NCBI GenBank assembly: GCA_017509685.1
Contig: JAFWPA010000036.1
Location: 1 to 64,000, forward strand
Length of the DNA: 64,000 nucleotides
Reading direction: 5' to 3'
From: Bacteroidales bacterium
GTDB lineage: Bacteria; Bacteroidota; Bacteroidia; Bacteroidales; UBA932
The notes below the pieces were generated by a model, which had not been told where the DNA came from, did no database searches, and was given only the letters and a program-made list of their open reading frames with translations. A program made the translations under genes and the position numbers. Each line of letters opens with the position of its first letter. Within the stretch, counting starts at the first letter, position 1. Shown here in pieces: positions 7,856-15,615 of this stretch.

Positions 7856-9826
7856 CTAGTCCGCAAACTCCATTTCGTCGAAGAGGTAGCCGGCATGGCC
7901 TACCTCTTTTATTATAAAGAGGAGGTAGCGCACATCCAGGGAGATGTTGCGGCAGATTTCGGGGTCAAAGACAAGGTCGCTCATGGTACCTTCCCATACG
8001 CGGTCGAAGTTGATGCCGATGAGGTTGCCGTCGGCGTTGAGGACCGGGCTGCCGGAGTTGCCGCCGGTGGTGTGGTTGGTGGCCAGGAAGCACACGGGCT
8101 GGCTCTCAAAGCCGCCCCGGGCGTAGATGTCCCGCAGCACCTGGGGGATGTTGTAGTCAAAAATGTCCGGGTTGTCCTTGTCAATGATACCCTTGAGTGT
8201 GGAGACGGGCCGATAGTAAATGGCGTCGGCGGGGCTGTAGCCTTCCACATGGCCGTAGGCGACGCGAAGGGTGAGGTTGGCGTCAGGATAGAAAGCCTTC
8301 CCCGGCTCAAACTCCATCTGTCCCTGCATATAATCCCTGTACCGCAGCGTGATGGCCTGGCTGAGCTCTTTCACTTTGGGGACAATTTCCTGGGCGTAAT
8401 GCTTGTCCAGGGCAACGGCCAGGGCCTTGGCTTCGTCGTCATTGGCAAATACGGCATTCTTCCAAGCCACCATGTCGCCATTGTATTCCTCTCGCTTCTC
8501 CAGGAAATAAGCAGGCTTGTACTGGTCGTCCAGGGCCTTGTCAAAGGCCTCCATCATGGCCACGAAGATTTCCTCGTCAATGGGCTGGTAGTAGTCCTTG
8601 GGGTTCACATAGCGCCCCATGCCCTTCTGGATCTTCTCCACAGCCCGCACGGTTTCGTTGTAGTATTCGTAGGCACGGTAAATGGGATTGCGCTGGGCAT
8701 ACAGGTTGGAAAGCATCTCGGTGAGCCAGGCGTATCGGGTTCCCCGCGCCCACTCCTCGAAGCGGGCTTCATAGTCCTGTTTTACCGGGACCACCCTGTT
8801 CTTGCGCAGGCCCTTTTCCTCTCCCTGCCACTTCTTCCAGGCATTGGCCACAGAGGCGTATTTGGAGGAGTACTGGATGCGCACGGCCTGGCTCTGGTCC
8901 ATGTACTTTTTCATAATGCCCAGACGGGTGGTGCGGAGAGCAATCTTTTCGGGGTCAGAGACATCCTGGATATACCTTACAGCCTCCGAATGCACATATT
9001 CCTGCGTGCTTCCGGGACAGCCGTAGACAAAGGTGAAATCGCCTTCCTTTACGCCTGCGGTAGAGATTTTCATAAAGCGTTTAGGCTGGTATGGCACATT
9101 GTCCGCGCTGTAATCGGCCGGCAGGTTGTCGGGGCCGGCGTAGATGCGGAAGATGGAGAAGTCGCCGGTGTGGCGGGGCCACATCCAGTTGTCCGTTTCA
9201 CCGCCAAACTTGCCGATGGAAGACGGCGGAGCGCCCACCAGGCGCACGTCCCGGTACTCGCGGAACACAAAGAGGAAGTACTGGTTGCCGTAGTAGAGGG
9301 CTTCCACGCTGGCCTTGATGCCGTTGCCTTCCTTTTCTACCTGGGCCTTGAGCTTGTCGGCGTTCTTCTTCACCAGCGCCTGCCGCTGATCCTCCGTCAT
9401 CTTGCTCTTGTAACCCTTGAGAATAATGGCCGTCACATCCTCCATGCGCTCCAGGAAGCGTACGGTGAGGCCGGGGTTGGGCAGTTCATCGGCCTGCGAA
9501 AGCGCCCAGAAGCCGTCCTTAAGGTAGTCGTGCTCCACGGAGGAATGCTTCTGGATATAGCTGTAACCGCAGTGGTGGTTGGTGAACAGGAGGCCCTGGT
9601 CACTCACCAACTCTCCGGTGCAGCCGCTGCCGAAGAGCACCACGGCATCCTTCAGGCTAGCCTGGTTTACGCTGTAGATGTCTTCGGCCGAAAGCTTGAA
9701 GCCTTTGGCCTGCATGTCTTCTATTCGCTGGGAGATGAGGGCCGGGAGCCACATGCCTTCGTCGGCCTTGAGGAGGGGGGCGGTCATGCACAGCAGCAGT
9801 GCGGCCGCAACAAGTCTTCTTTTCAT
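7856..9826 (-). CDS. S46-family dipeptidyl-peptidase, DPP11-like (Asp/Glu specific)
   Basis: 656 residues with a signal peptide (KRRLVAAALLLCMTAPLLKA); periplasmic. S46 peptidases release dipeptides from the N-terminus of peptides and feed amino-acid fermentation. The catalytic His is in TNHHCGY (about residue 85) and the Ser in GGNSGSPV (about 591). Eighteen residues after the Ser, the S1-pocket position is Arg in NFDRVWEG; in the Porphyromonas enzymes Arg at this place marks DPP11 (acidic P1) and Gly marks DPP7. The frame is open far upstream, but the ATG at 9826 is chosen because the signal peptide starts there. It is divergent from the uridine phosphorylase gene. Confidence 0.92.
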   Translation of the reverse strand: MKRRLVAAALLLCMTAPLLKADEGMWLPALISQRIEDMQAKGFKLSAEDIYSVNQASLKDAVVLFGSGCTGELVSDQGLLFTNHHCGYSYIQKHSSVEHDYLKDGFWALSQADELPNPGLTVRFLERMEDVTAIILKGYKSKMTEDQRQALVKKNADKLKAQVEKEGNGIKASVEALYYGNQYFLFVFREYRDVRLVGAPPSSIGKFGGETDNWMWPRHTGDFSIFRIYAGPDNLPADYSADNVPYQPKRFMKISTAGVKEGDFTFVYGCPGSTQEYVHSEAVRYIQDVSDPEKIALRTTRLGIMKKYMDQSQAVRIQYSSKYASVANAWKKWQGEEKGLRKNRVVPVKQDYEARFEEWARGTRYAWLTEMLSNLYAQRNPIYRAYEYYNETVRAVEKIQKGMGRYVNPKDYYQPIDEEIFVAMMEAFDKALDDQYKPAYFLEKREEYNGDMVAWKNAVFANDDEAKALAVALDKHYAQEIVPKVKELSQAITLRYRDYMQGQMEFEPGKAFYPDANLTLRVAYGHVEGYSPADAIYYRPVSTLKGIIDKDNPDIFDYNIPQVLRDIYARGGFESQPVCFLATNHTTGGNSGSPVLNADGNLIGINFDRVWEGTMSDLVFDPEICRNISLDVRYLLFIIKEVGHAGYLFDEMEFAD

Positions 9827-9837
9827 TTGTAACGTGT

Positions 9838-9872
9838 TTTGCACAAAAATAGCAAAATTATTCTTATATTTG
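9838..9872 (+). promoter_or_regulatory. Promoter of the uridine phosphorylase gene
   Basis: TATATTTG at 9865-9872 matches TAnnTTTG, with TTTG at 9838-9841 upstream, slightly wider spaced than usual. This places the start at the ATG of 9896 and excludes the in-frame ATG at 9839, which would lie inside the promoter. Confidence 0.6.
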
Positions 9873-9895
9873 TGCTTACTAGAACACAAAGCCTT

Positions 9896-10780
9896 ATGAG
9901 AATTCCTGAATCCGAACTCATCATTAACGGCGACGGCTCCGTATTCCACATTCATGTAAAACCCGAGGAGCTGGCCGACAATGTCATCATGGTAGGAGAT
10001 CCGTCCCGCGTGGACATGATCGGTGAATACCTTACAGACATCGAATTCCGCCACGAATCCCGCGAATTCGTTTCCCTCACCGGTAAGCGCAACGGAAAGC
10101 GCATCACCGCCATCTCTCACGGTATCGGCCCGGACAACATTGACATTGTGATGACGGAGCTGGACGCTCTGGCTAATGTGGATTTCAAAACCCGTGAGGT
10201 AAAGCCCGTGCACCGTTCCCTGAACATCCTGCGCATTGGTACCTCCGGCGCCCTTCACGCCGACATTCCGCTGGGAAGCTATGTGCTGGCACACATCAGC
10301 GTGGGCTTCGACGGCGTCATGAACTGGTATGCCAACCGTGACAAGGTGACCATTCCCGCCGTGGAAGAGGCTTTTAAGAAGCACATGAACTGGAACCCGT
10401 ACCTGCCCTCCCCGTACTTTGTGAAGGCTTCGCCCAAGATCATCAACCTGCTCAAGGACGTTACCGTGAAGGGTGTCACCATTTCCGCTCCCGGTTTCTA
10501 CGGTCCCCAGGGCCGCGTGGTCCGCGTTCCCCTGGCCATGCCCAACATGCTGGAAGACATTGAAAGCTTCCGTTTCTCCGAAGGCGGTGAGGATTACAAG
10601 ATTACCAACTTTGAGATGGAGAGCTCCCCGCTGGCCGGCCTGGCCGCCCACCTGGGCCACAACGCCTCCACCGTGTGCTGCATCATCGCCAACCGCTATC
10701 TCCAGAGTTCCAATCCGGACTACAAACCGGCTATCCGCAAACTGGTAGAACTGGCGGTGGACCGCATGAGCACGCTGTAA
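9896..10780 (+). CDS. Uridine phosphorylase-type nucleoside phosphorylase
   Basis: 294 residues of the PNP/UDP family; cytosolic. It cleaves a nucleoside with phosphate to a base and ribose-1-phosphate. Visible motifs are the phosphate-binding MVGDPSRVDM (residues ~31-40), SHGIGPDNIDIVMTEL near 80, the ribose-contacting RIGTSGAL near 118, and FEMESSPLAGLAAHLG near 240, where the Glu-Met-Glu triad binds ribose. A uracil phosphoribosyltransferase gene elsewhere in the window (63287) could take the uracil product into UMP. Uridine is the likely substrate, but purine nucleosides cannot be ruled out by eye. Confidence 0.88.
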   Translation: MRIPESELIINGDGSVFHIHVKPEELADNVIMVGDPSRVDMIGEYLTDIEFRHESREFVSLTGKRNGKRITAISHGIGPDNIDIVMTELDALANVDFKTREVKPVHRSLNILRIGTSGALHADIPLGSYVLAHISVGFDGVMNWYANRDKVTIPAVEEAFKKHMNWNPYLPSPYFVKASPKIINLLKDVTVKGVTISAPGFYGPQGRVVRVPLAMPNMLEDIESFRFSEGGEDYKITNFEMESSPLAGLAAHLGHNASTVCCIIANRYLQSSNPDYKPAIRKLVELAVDRMSTL

Positions 10781-10785
10781 AGCGC

Positions 10786-10899
10786 GCCCGTTTTCATTAA
10801 ATCACTAATATTCAACTACTTATAAGATTTGCTCCCGGCCCAATGACCAGGAGCAAATTCGTTAAAATGATAATAATCAATCGATTGTGAAAAACGGCT
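10786..10899. repeat. Intergenic palindrome, copy 2
   Basis: About 114 bp between the convergent uridine phosphorylase and pncB genes. It has ends CCCGTTTT/AAAACGG and a central hairpin GATTTGCTCC/GGAGCAAATTC; the arms contain TAATAATCAATCGATTGTGAAAAAC and its degenerate mirror. It begins 5 bp after one stop codon and reaches the other. Confidence 0.75.
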
Positions 10900-12403
10900 A
10901 AATCTCAAACTCCTCGATTTCCTTCACCAGTTTCCCTATAATGGACATCTTCGTATCGTACAAAGCGTCGGAGATGTCCACTTTGTAATAGTGGGGGTTG
11001 ATGAGACGGCGTTCGGCCGGGGAGAAGTGATGCAGGTTGTCCTGGTAGAACTGCTTCTTCTGGGCCAGGGTATGCTGCGGGCACACGCGGACGCCTTTGG
11101 CCATGGCCTGGTGCTGCAGCGGACGGGCCTCGTAGGTACCCTGTTCGAAAGTCTTGGACTTATAAGAGTCGAACTCGTCCCGCACGGTCACCGTTTCGCC
11201 GTGCTGGAGGGCCAGGTCCATGGCGTCCCCGCGCAGGCAGGTAACGTCTACCTTATGGGCATAGCCGTCCAGTTTGTGGCCCTTCACGCTGTCCTGGGCC
11301 GATATGCGCCAGGTAATCTGGAAGCCGGGGTTGATGAGTTTAATCTTGTCTTCCGAGCGTTTGATCACGGGTTCGTCGTCTACCTGCACCAGCTTGTAAA
11401 CGTTGCCGAAGCAGGGAGCCGCCTTGGAGGTGGCGATGGCGTCACCTACACCGTAGCTGTCGATGCAGGCGCCCTGGCGCTCCAGATCCGTAATCAGATA
11501 CTCGTCCAGACCGTTAGTGGCGAAAATCTTGCATCCCTTGAGGCCATGCTCGTCCAGGATGCGGCGTACTTCCTGGGACAGGTAGGCCAGGTCACCGCTG
11601 TCCAGACGTACCCCGTAACCGAAGGGATAGTCGTCGCCGATGCCGTTCTCCTTGAAGGAACGGATAGCGTTCTTAACGCCGCAACGCAGCGTATCGTAGG
11701 TGTCGATGAGCAGGATCAGGTTCTCTCCCTTGTGCGTTTTGATATAGTCGCAGAAGGCCTTGTGCTCCCCTTCCACGGTGGAACCGTAGGAAGTGATGAA
11801 GCTGTGGGCCATGGTGCCGGTGGAAGGAACGTCGTTGAACGCGCCGGTGAGGATGTTGGACGATGACGCGCAGCCGGCAATCTGGGCCGCCTTGCCACCA
11901 TAGACCGCCGCCCAGGGGCCATGCGCCCGGCGGGAGCCGAATTCCGAAACGGGATGGTTGGTGGCGCGGCACACGCGGGAGGCCTTGGTGGCCACCGCCA
12001 TCTGGTGGTTCAGGATGCAAAGCATGGGCGTCTCCAGCACCTGGGCCTGGATCATGGGAGCCACCACCGTCACGATGGGCTGGTTGGGGAAGGCAATCTC
12101 TCCCTCCCGCATGCAGTACAGGTCTCCGGTGAACTTCATGGTGCTCAGGTAGTGGCGGAACTCCTTGTAGGCGTCTCCGGGCAGGAACTTCTCATAGAAT
12201 TCCTCCGGCTCTGTCCCCAGCGCCTGCACCATCTGAATGACTTCTTCCGTGCCGCTCACCACGGCCCAGTTGTTATTCTCCGGCGCCTTGCGGTAAAAAA
12301 GGTTGAACACGGCCATCTGGTCCTGCTTTCCGCACTCCAGATAAGACTTTCCCATGGTGTACTGGTACTTGTCCGATACGTACGCGTTGTTGATGAAATC
12401 CAT
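10898..12403 (-). CDS. pncB: Nicotinate phosphoribosyltransferase
   Basis: 501 residues. It converts nicotinate and PRPP to nicotinate mononucleotide in the Preiss-Handler NAD salvage route. Motifs include DKYQYTMG at the N-terminus, FGSRRAHGP near residue 155 and VPSTGTMAHSF near 195, LLIDTYDT near 225 and VRLDSGDL near 268. It is longer than the ~400-residue E. coli enzyme and belongs to the long form. It is divergent from prfB; beyond prfB lies a nicotinamidase that would make its nicotinate substrate. Confidence 0.93.
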   Translation of the reverse strand: MDFINNAYVSDKYQYTMGKSYLECGKQDQMAVFNLFYRKAPENNNWAVVSGTEEVIQMVQALGTEPEEFYEKFLPGDAYKEFRHYLSTMKFTGDLYCMREGEIAFPNQPIVTVVAPMIQAQVLETPMLCILNHQMAVATKASRVCRATNHPVSEFGSRRAHGPWAAVYGGKAAQIAGCASSSNILTGAFNDVPSTGTMAHSFITSYGSTVEGEHKAFCDYIKTHKGENLILLIDTYDTLRCGVKNAIRSFKENGIGDDYPFGYGVRLDSGDLAYLSQEVRRILDEHGLKGCKIFATNGLDEYLITDLERQGACIDSYGVGDAIATSKAAPCFGNVYKLVQVDDEPVIKRSEDKIKLINPGFQITWRISAQDSVKGHKLDGYAHKVDVTCLRGDAMDLALQHGETVTVRDEFDSYKSKTFEQGTYEARPLQHQAMAKGVRVCPQHTLAQKKQFYQDNLHHFSPAERRLINPHYYKVDISDALYDTKMSIIGKLVKEIEEFEI

Positions 12404-12423
12404 CTTTGTCTGTTTTTATTATA

Positions 12424-12431
12424 CAAAGATA
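12424..12431 (-). promoter_or_regulatory. -7 element of pncB
   Basis: Minus-strand TATCTTTG, 20 nt before the pncB start codon. It shares the 93-bp divergent spacer with the prfB promoter. Confidence 0.6.
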
Positions 12432-12482
12432 ACCTTTTTTTTCGTCTTCAACGCGGCGGGCGCGTTTTAACGGAAAAATCCG

Positions 12483-12490
12483 TATCTTTG
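12483..12490 (+). promoter_or_regulatory. -7 element of prfB (leaderless)
   Basis: TATCTTTG ends 6 nt before the ATG at 12497, so transcription should start at or next to the start codon. It also decides the start, since the frame stays open far upstream. Confidence 0.6.
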
Positions 12491-12496
12491 CATTCT

Positions 12497-13639
12497 ATGA
12501 CAACGCAGGAACAGATCAAGGACTTACAGGAGAGGGTGGCTGCCCTGGACAGCTGCCTGGATATTGCCGGAAAACGGAAAGAAGTAGCCGCCAAGACGGA
12601 AGAGACGCTGGCGCCGGACTTTTGGGGAGACCCCAAGGCCGCGGAGGCGTTCCTCAAGAAACTCTCCGGCATCAAGTCCTGGGTGACGGACTTCGACAAG
12701 GCCCGCAGCCAGGCCGATGACCTGGACGTCCTCTACGAATTCGCCAAGGACAGTCTGTCCGGGGCCGATGACGAAGCCATCGAGACCGCCGAAACCAAGG
12801 AACTGGACGCCGCCTACGCCCAGGCGGTAGAGGCCGTGGAAGCCCTGGAACTGCGCAATATGCTGGGGAACGAAGGCGACAACCTGGGCGCCGTCCTCAC
12901 CATCAATTCCGGCGCCGGCGGCACGGAAGCCAACGACTGGAGCGCCATGCTCATGCGCATGTACACCCGCTGGTGCGAGCGAAACGGCTATAAGTATACG
13001 GTAACCTCCCTCCTGGAAGGCGAAGAAGCAGGTATCAAGAGCACCACCATTGAAGTGGAAGGAGACTACGCCTACGGCTATCTCAAGGCCGAAAACGGTG
13101 TGCACCGCCTGGTGCGCATCTCTCCCTTCAACGCCCAGGGCAAGCGCCAGACCACTTTCTCCAGCGTGTTCGTGTATCCGCTGGTAGACGACAGCATCAA
13201 CATTGAAATCAATCCCGGAGACCTGGAGTGGGACACCTTCCGCAGCGGCGGCCACGGCGGCCAAAACGTGAACAAGGTGGAAACCGGCGTGCGTGTGCGC
13301 CACATTCCCTCCGGCATCATGGTGGAGAATACGGAAACCCGCAGTCAGCAGGACAACCGCCAGCGCGCGCTGCTCATCCTCAAGTCCCGCCTCTACGACA
13401 TCGAACTCAAGAAGCGCCAGGAAAAACAGGCCGAACTGGAGGGCCAGAAAAAGCGCATCGAGTGGGGCTCCCAGATCCGCAACTACGTCCTGCACCCGTA
13501 CAAGCTGGTGAAGGACCTGCGCACAGGTTACAATACCGCCGACACCCAAGGGGTGCTGGACGGCGACCTCAATGAGTTTATGAAGACGTATCTGATGGGC
13601 AAGGGCGCCGCGGTCACCGACGCCGATGATTTAGAGTAA
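12497..13639 (+). CDS. prfB: Peptide chain release factor 2
   Basis: 380 residues. It recognises UGA and UAA stops and triggers hydrolysis of peptidyl-tRNA. The RF2 tripeptide anticodon SPF is in LVRISPFNAQG, and the catalytic GGQ is in SGGHGGQNVNK. The N-terminal coiled-coil domain (residues ~1-110) is complete. Many bacteria autoregulate prfB with a programmed +1 frameshift at an early UGA; here the equivalent place reads TGC CTG GAT in one uninterrupted frame, so that control is absent. The last 9 bp overlap the convergent nicotinamidase gene. Confidence 0.96.
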   Translation: MTTQEQIKDLQERVAALDSCLDIAGKRKEVAAKTEETLAPDFWGDPKAAEAFLKKLSGIKSWVTDFDKARSQADDLDVLYEFAKDSLSGADDEAIETAETKELDAAYAQAVEAVEALELRNMLGNEGDNLGAVLTINSGAGGTEANDWSAMLMRMYTRWCERNGYKYTVTSLLEGEEAGIKSTTIEVEGDYAYGYLKAENGVHRLVRISPFNAQGKRQTTFSSVFVYPLVDDSINIEINPGDLEWDTFRSGGHGGQNVNKVETGVRVRHIPSGIMVENTETRSQQDNRQRALLILKSRLYDIELKKRQEKQAELEGQKKRIEWGSQIRNYVLHPYKLVKDLRTGYNTADTQGVLDGDLNEFMKTYLMGKGAAVTDADDLE

Positions 13640-14182
13640 CCGGATGCCCTCGGAAGCCATTTCCTCGAGGGCTTTTTTGTGCCCTTCGGCCTCCACGTAG
13701 GCGATGCAATCCTTTAAGACACTCACTTTGAAGCCCGCCTTGAGCAGGTCTTCCGCCGTGCTCCGCACGCAGAATTCAGTGGCAATACCGCACACAATCA
13801 CTTTCTCTATTTCCATAAGCAGCAGCACCTCCTGCAGGCTCTGGCCGGCAGGATTGATGCCCTCGAACCCGCTGTACTGTTCCTTTGCGGGATCTTCACC
13901 CTTGAAAAAGCTTAGGTCGTCATCGGCATAGGGAGCCAGGTCCACGTGGATATCGGCCCCGTGGGTACCCTGCACGCAATGCGGCGGCCAGGGACCTCCC
14001 TGGGCGGCGAAGGAGCAGTGGTTTGCGGGATGATGGTCGCGGATGAAGAGGATGGGAGAAGGGGTCTCCTTTTTGATATAGGCGAGGGTGTTGGCGACGG
14101 CTTTGTCGGCCTCCAGGCAGGCCATGGAACCGTCGATGAAGTCGTAGAGCATGTCTACTACAATGAGTGCGGTGTCTTTCAT
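13631..14182 (-). CDS. pncA: Nicotinamidase / isochorismatase-family hydrolase
   Basis: 183 residues of the cysteine-hydrolase superfamily; cytosolic. It likely deamidates nicotinamide to nicotinate, the substrate of the PncB encoded 1.2 kb away. The catalytic Asp lies in LIVVDMLYDF (about residue 9), Lys in LSFFKGEDP (about 94), and Cys in GIATEFCVRST (about 139). Metal-binding residues fit IRDHHPANHCSF. The symbol rests on this context; other isochorismatase-like amidases share the fold. Its -7 box ends 5 nt before the ATG. Confidence 0.85.
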   Translation of the reverse strand: MKDTALIVVDMLYDFIDGSMACLEADKAVANTLAYIKKETPSPILFIRDHHPANHCSFAAQGGPWPPHCVQGTHGADIHVDLAPYADDDLSFFKGEDPAKEQYSGFEGINPAGQSLQEVLLLMEIEKVIVCGIATEFCVRSTAEDLLKAGFKVSVLKDCIAYVEAEGHKKALEEMASEGIRLL

Positions 14183-14187
14183 GGTGA

Positions 14188-14195
14188 CAAAGATA
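14188..14195 (-). promoter_or_regulatory. -7 element of the nicotinamidase gene (leaderless)
   Basis: Minus-strand TATCTTTG with a 5-nt spacer to the ATG at 14182. Confidence 0.55.
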
Positions 14196-14207
14196 CGGAT
14201 TTTTCCG

Positions 14208-14238
14208 AAAAAACGCCCGGGTTGAAGCCCGGGCGCAA
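14208..14238 (-). terminator. Rho-independent terminator after the Ser/Arg-rich gene
   Basis: On the minus strand a CGCCCGGG / CCCGGGCG stem (14214-14221 with 14228-14235) is followed by six T residues. It lies about 20 bp beyond the stop at 14256. Confidence 0.75.
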
Positions 14239-14255
14239 ATAATTGTTCAGAAGAC

Positions 14256-15596
14256 TTAGCGATAGATGTTGTACTGGCTGTAGAGGGAACCGTACATCTG
14301 ACCCAGGACCTCCAGGTAAGGCTGGCCTTCGAAGAGGGTGGTGCGGTATACTGTGTTGTCCACCATATAGTACTCGATGCCGTTCATCACAATCACCTCA
14401 TAGTCGTCGGGCAGGGAGGTTACCAGGGCACCTGCAGGAGGTACGATGGTGGTGTAGTTACCGGATGCCGATATGGTGTAGAACACGCCGTCCATATAAT
14501 AGTAGTCGGAGTAAGCGTAGGCGTAGCTCTGTACCAGGCCCAGTTTTTCGGCTAACTCGTAAGCGGTGAGCGCCCGGTTGGAGTTAAGGGCATAGGCAGC
14601 GTTCTGCTGCGCAATGCGGGCGTTCTGCTGGGCGATGATCAGGTTCTGCCGGGCAATGACGTTGTAGTAGTCGAAGGTACGGCTGAAGGTGCGGTAGGTA
14701 TCCACGTAGTAAGCAAAGCGGATGGTACGCAGGATGGCCCTGTCAATGGCGTGCTCCAGCGGAGTGCCGAAAGGAGGACGGCAAACGACGTAGGTGCCAC
14801 CCCAGCTTCTGTAGTAGATGCCGTTATAGTAGTAATAGTCAACGCCCCAGTGGCTGATACGGCGCCAGGAAGAAGGCAGGCTGTGCACGCGATAGCCATA
14901 GTAGTGAGGTGCGTCGCTCCAGAAGTTACCGGGTTTGTCCCAGCCCATCATGTCGCGGTTGCGGGGTGCCACGCGGGTGAGGTTGTGGTCGTTGTCCACG
15001 CGCATGTCGTCGTTGTAGCGGTAGTTGCCGCCCTGGTCCTTGAAGGTCTCCTTGGAAGAGGAGGAACTGCTGCTGCCGCTGGCCGACAATCCGTCACGGC
15101 TCACGTTGGAAGAACGGGCGCTGCTTCCGGAAGAACTGGAAGAGGAACGCACGGCCGAACTGCTGGTGGCGCTGCTGCGGGAGGAGCTGCTACTGCTGGC
15201 AGAAGAGCGACTGCTGCTGGAAGAAGAGCGACTGCTGCTGGAAGAAGAGCTGCGCACGGAACTCCCGGAGCTGTTAGAGGAGCGGCTCTGCTGCTGGACA
15301 GCGGAAGAAGAACCGCTGGAGCGGGAGCTGCTACTGCTGGAAGAAGAGCGGACGGAGCTGCCGGAAGACCGGCTGCTCTGGGTGCTCTGGGTGCGGGAAG
15401 AGCCGGAACCGGTGGACCGGCTGCTGGAAGAGGAACTGGAAGACCTGCTGCTCTGCTGGCTGGAGCTGCTGCGAGAACTGCTGCTGGAGCTGCTGCGAGA
15501 GCTGTTGGAGGAGCGGGTCTGGGCCACCATGTTCTCCGAAGCCAGCAGGGATACTGCCAGGAGGAGGGAGGTGACAATGTAAACTAACCTTTTCAT
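14256..15596 (-). CDS. Secreted Ser/Arg-rich low-complexity protein with Tyr-rich C-terminal domain
   Basis: 446 residues, function unknown. A signal peptide (KRLVYIVTSLLLAVSLLAS) precedes about 165 residues made almost wholly of Ser and Arg with a few Gly, Gln, Thr and Ala (residues ~27-190), resembling RS domains. Then comes a folded region rich in Tyr and Trp, with VDYYYYNGIYYRSWGGTYVV near residue 255, a repetitive AQQNARIAQQNAAYAL helix near 325, and a C-terminal part with VNGIEYYMV-like strands. The C-terminal part resembles DUF6515-type proteins from memory, but this is weak. Export makes an RNA-related role for the RS tract unlikely; a cell-wall or matrix linker is more plausible. Confidence 0.85.
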   Translation of the reverse strand: MKRLVYIVTSLLLAVSLLASENMVAQTRSSNSSRSSSSSSSRSSSSQQSSRSSSSSSSSRSTGSGSSRTQSTQSSRSSGSSVRSSSSSSSSRSSGSSSAVQQQSRSSNSSGSSVRSSSSSSSRSSSSSSRSSASSSSSSRSSATSSSAVRSSSSSSGSSARSSNVSRDGLSASGSSSSSSSKETFKDQGGNYRYNDDMRVDNDHNLTRVAPRNRDMMGWDKPGNFWSDAPHYYGYRVHSLPSSWRRISHWGVDYYYYNGIYYRSWGGTYVVCRPPFGTPLEHAIDRAILRTIRFAYYVDTYRTFSRTFDYYNVIARQNLIIAQQNARIAQQNAAYALNSNRALTAYELAEKLGLVQSYAYAYSDYYYMDGVFYTISASGNYTTIVPPAGALVTSLPDDYEVIVMNGIEYYMVDNTVYRTTLFEGQPYLEVLGQMYGSLYSQYNIYR

Positions 15597-15615
15597 AGCA
15601 TCTCAGTTTTAACGG

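Noticed and set aside
7835-9832. Long open frame on the plus strand across the S46 peptidase gene
   Set aside because: It is antisense to a gene with intact catalytic motifs; high GC gives long open antisense frames. Its product has the His/Val/Gly-rich composition of a shadow frame.
7856-10660. Extension of the S46 peptidase upstream to a 934-codon frame
   Set aside because: The extension runs antisense through the uridine phosphorylase gene and puts the signal peptide in the middle of the protein.
12500-12600. Programmed +1 frameshift site in prfB
   Set aside because: No in-frame UGA and no CTTTGA slip site at the expected codons; the frame is continuous.
14751-15587. Open frames on the plus strand opposite the Ser/Arg-rich gene, rich in Ala/Gly or Leu/Glu
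   Set aside because: Low-complexity mirrors of the Ser/Arg codons, with no promoter or start context. The minus-strand frame has a signal peptide and a folded C-terminal domain.
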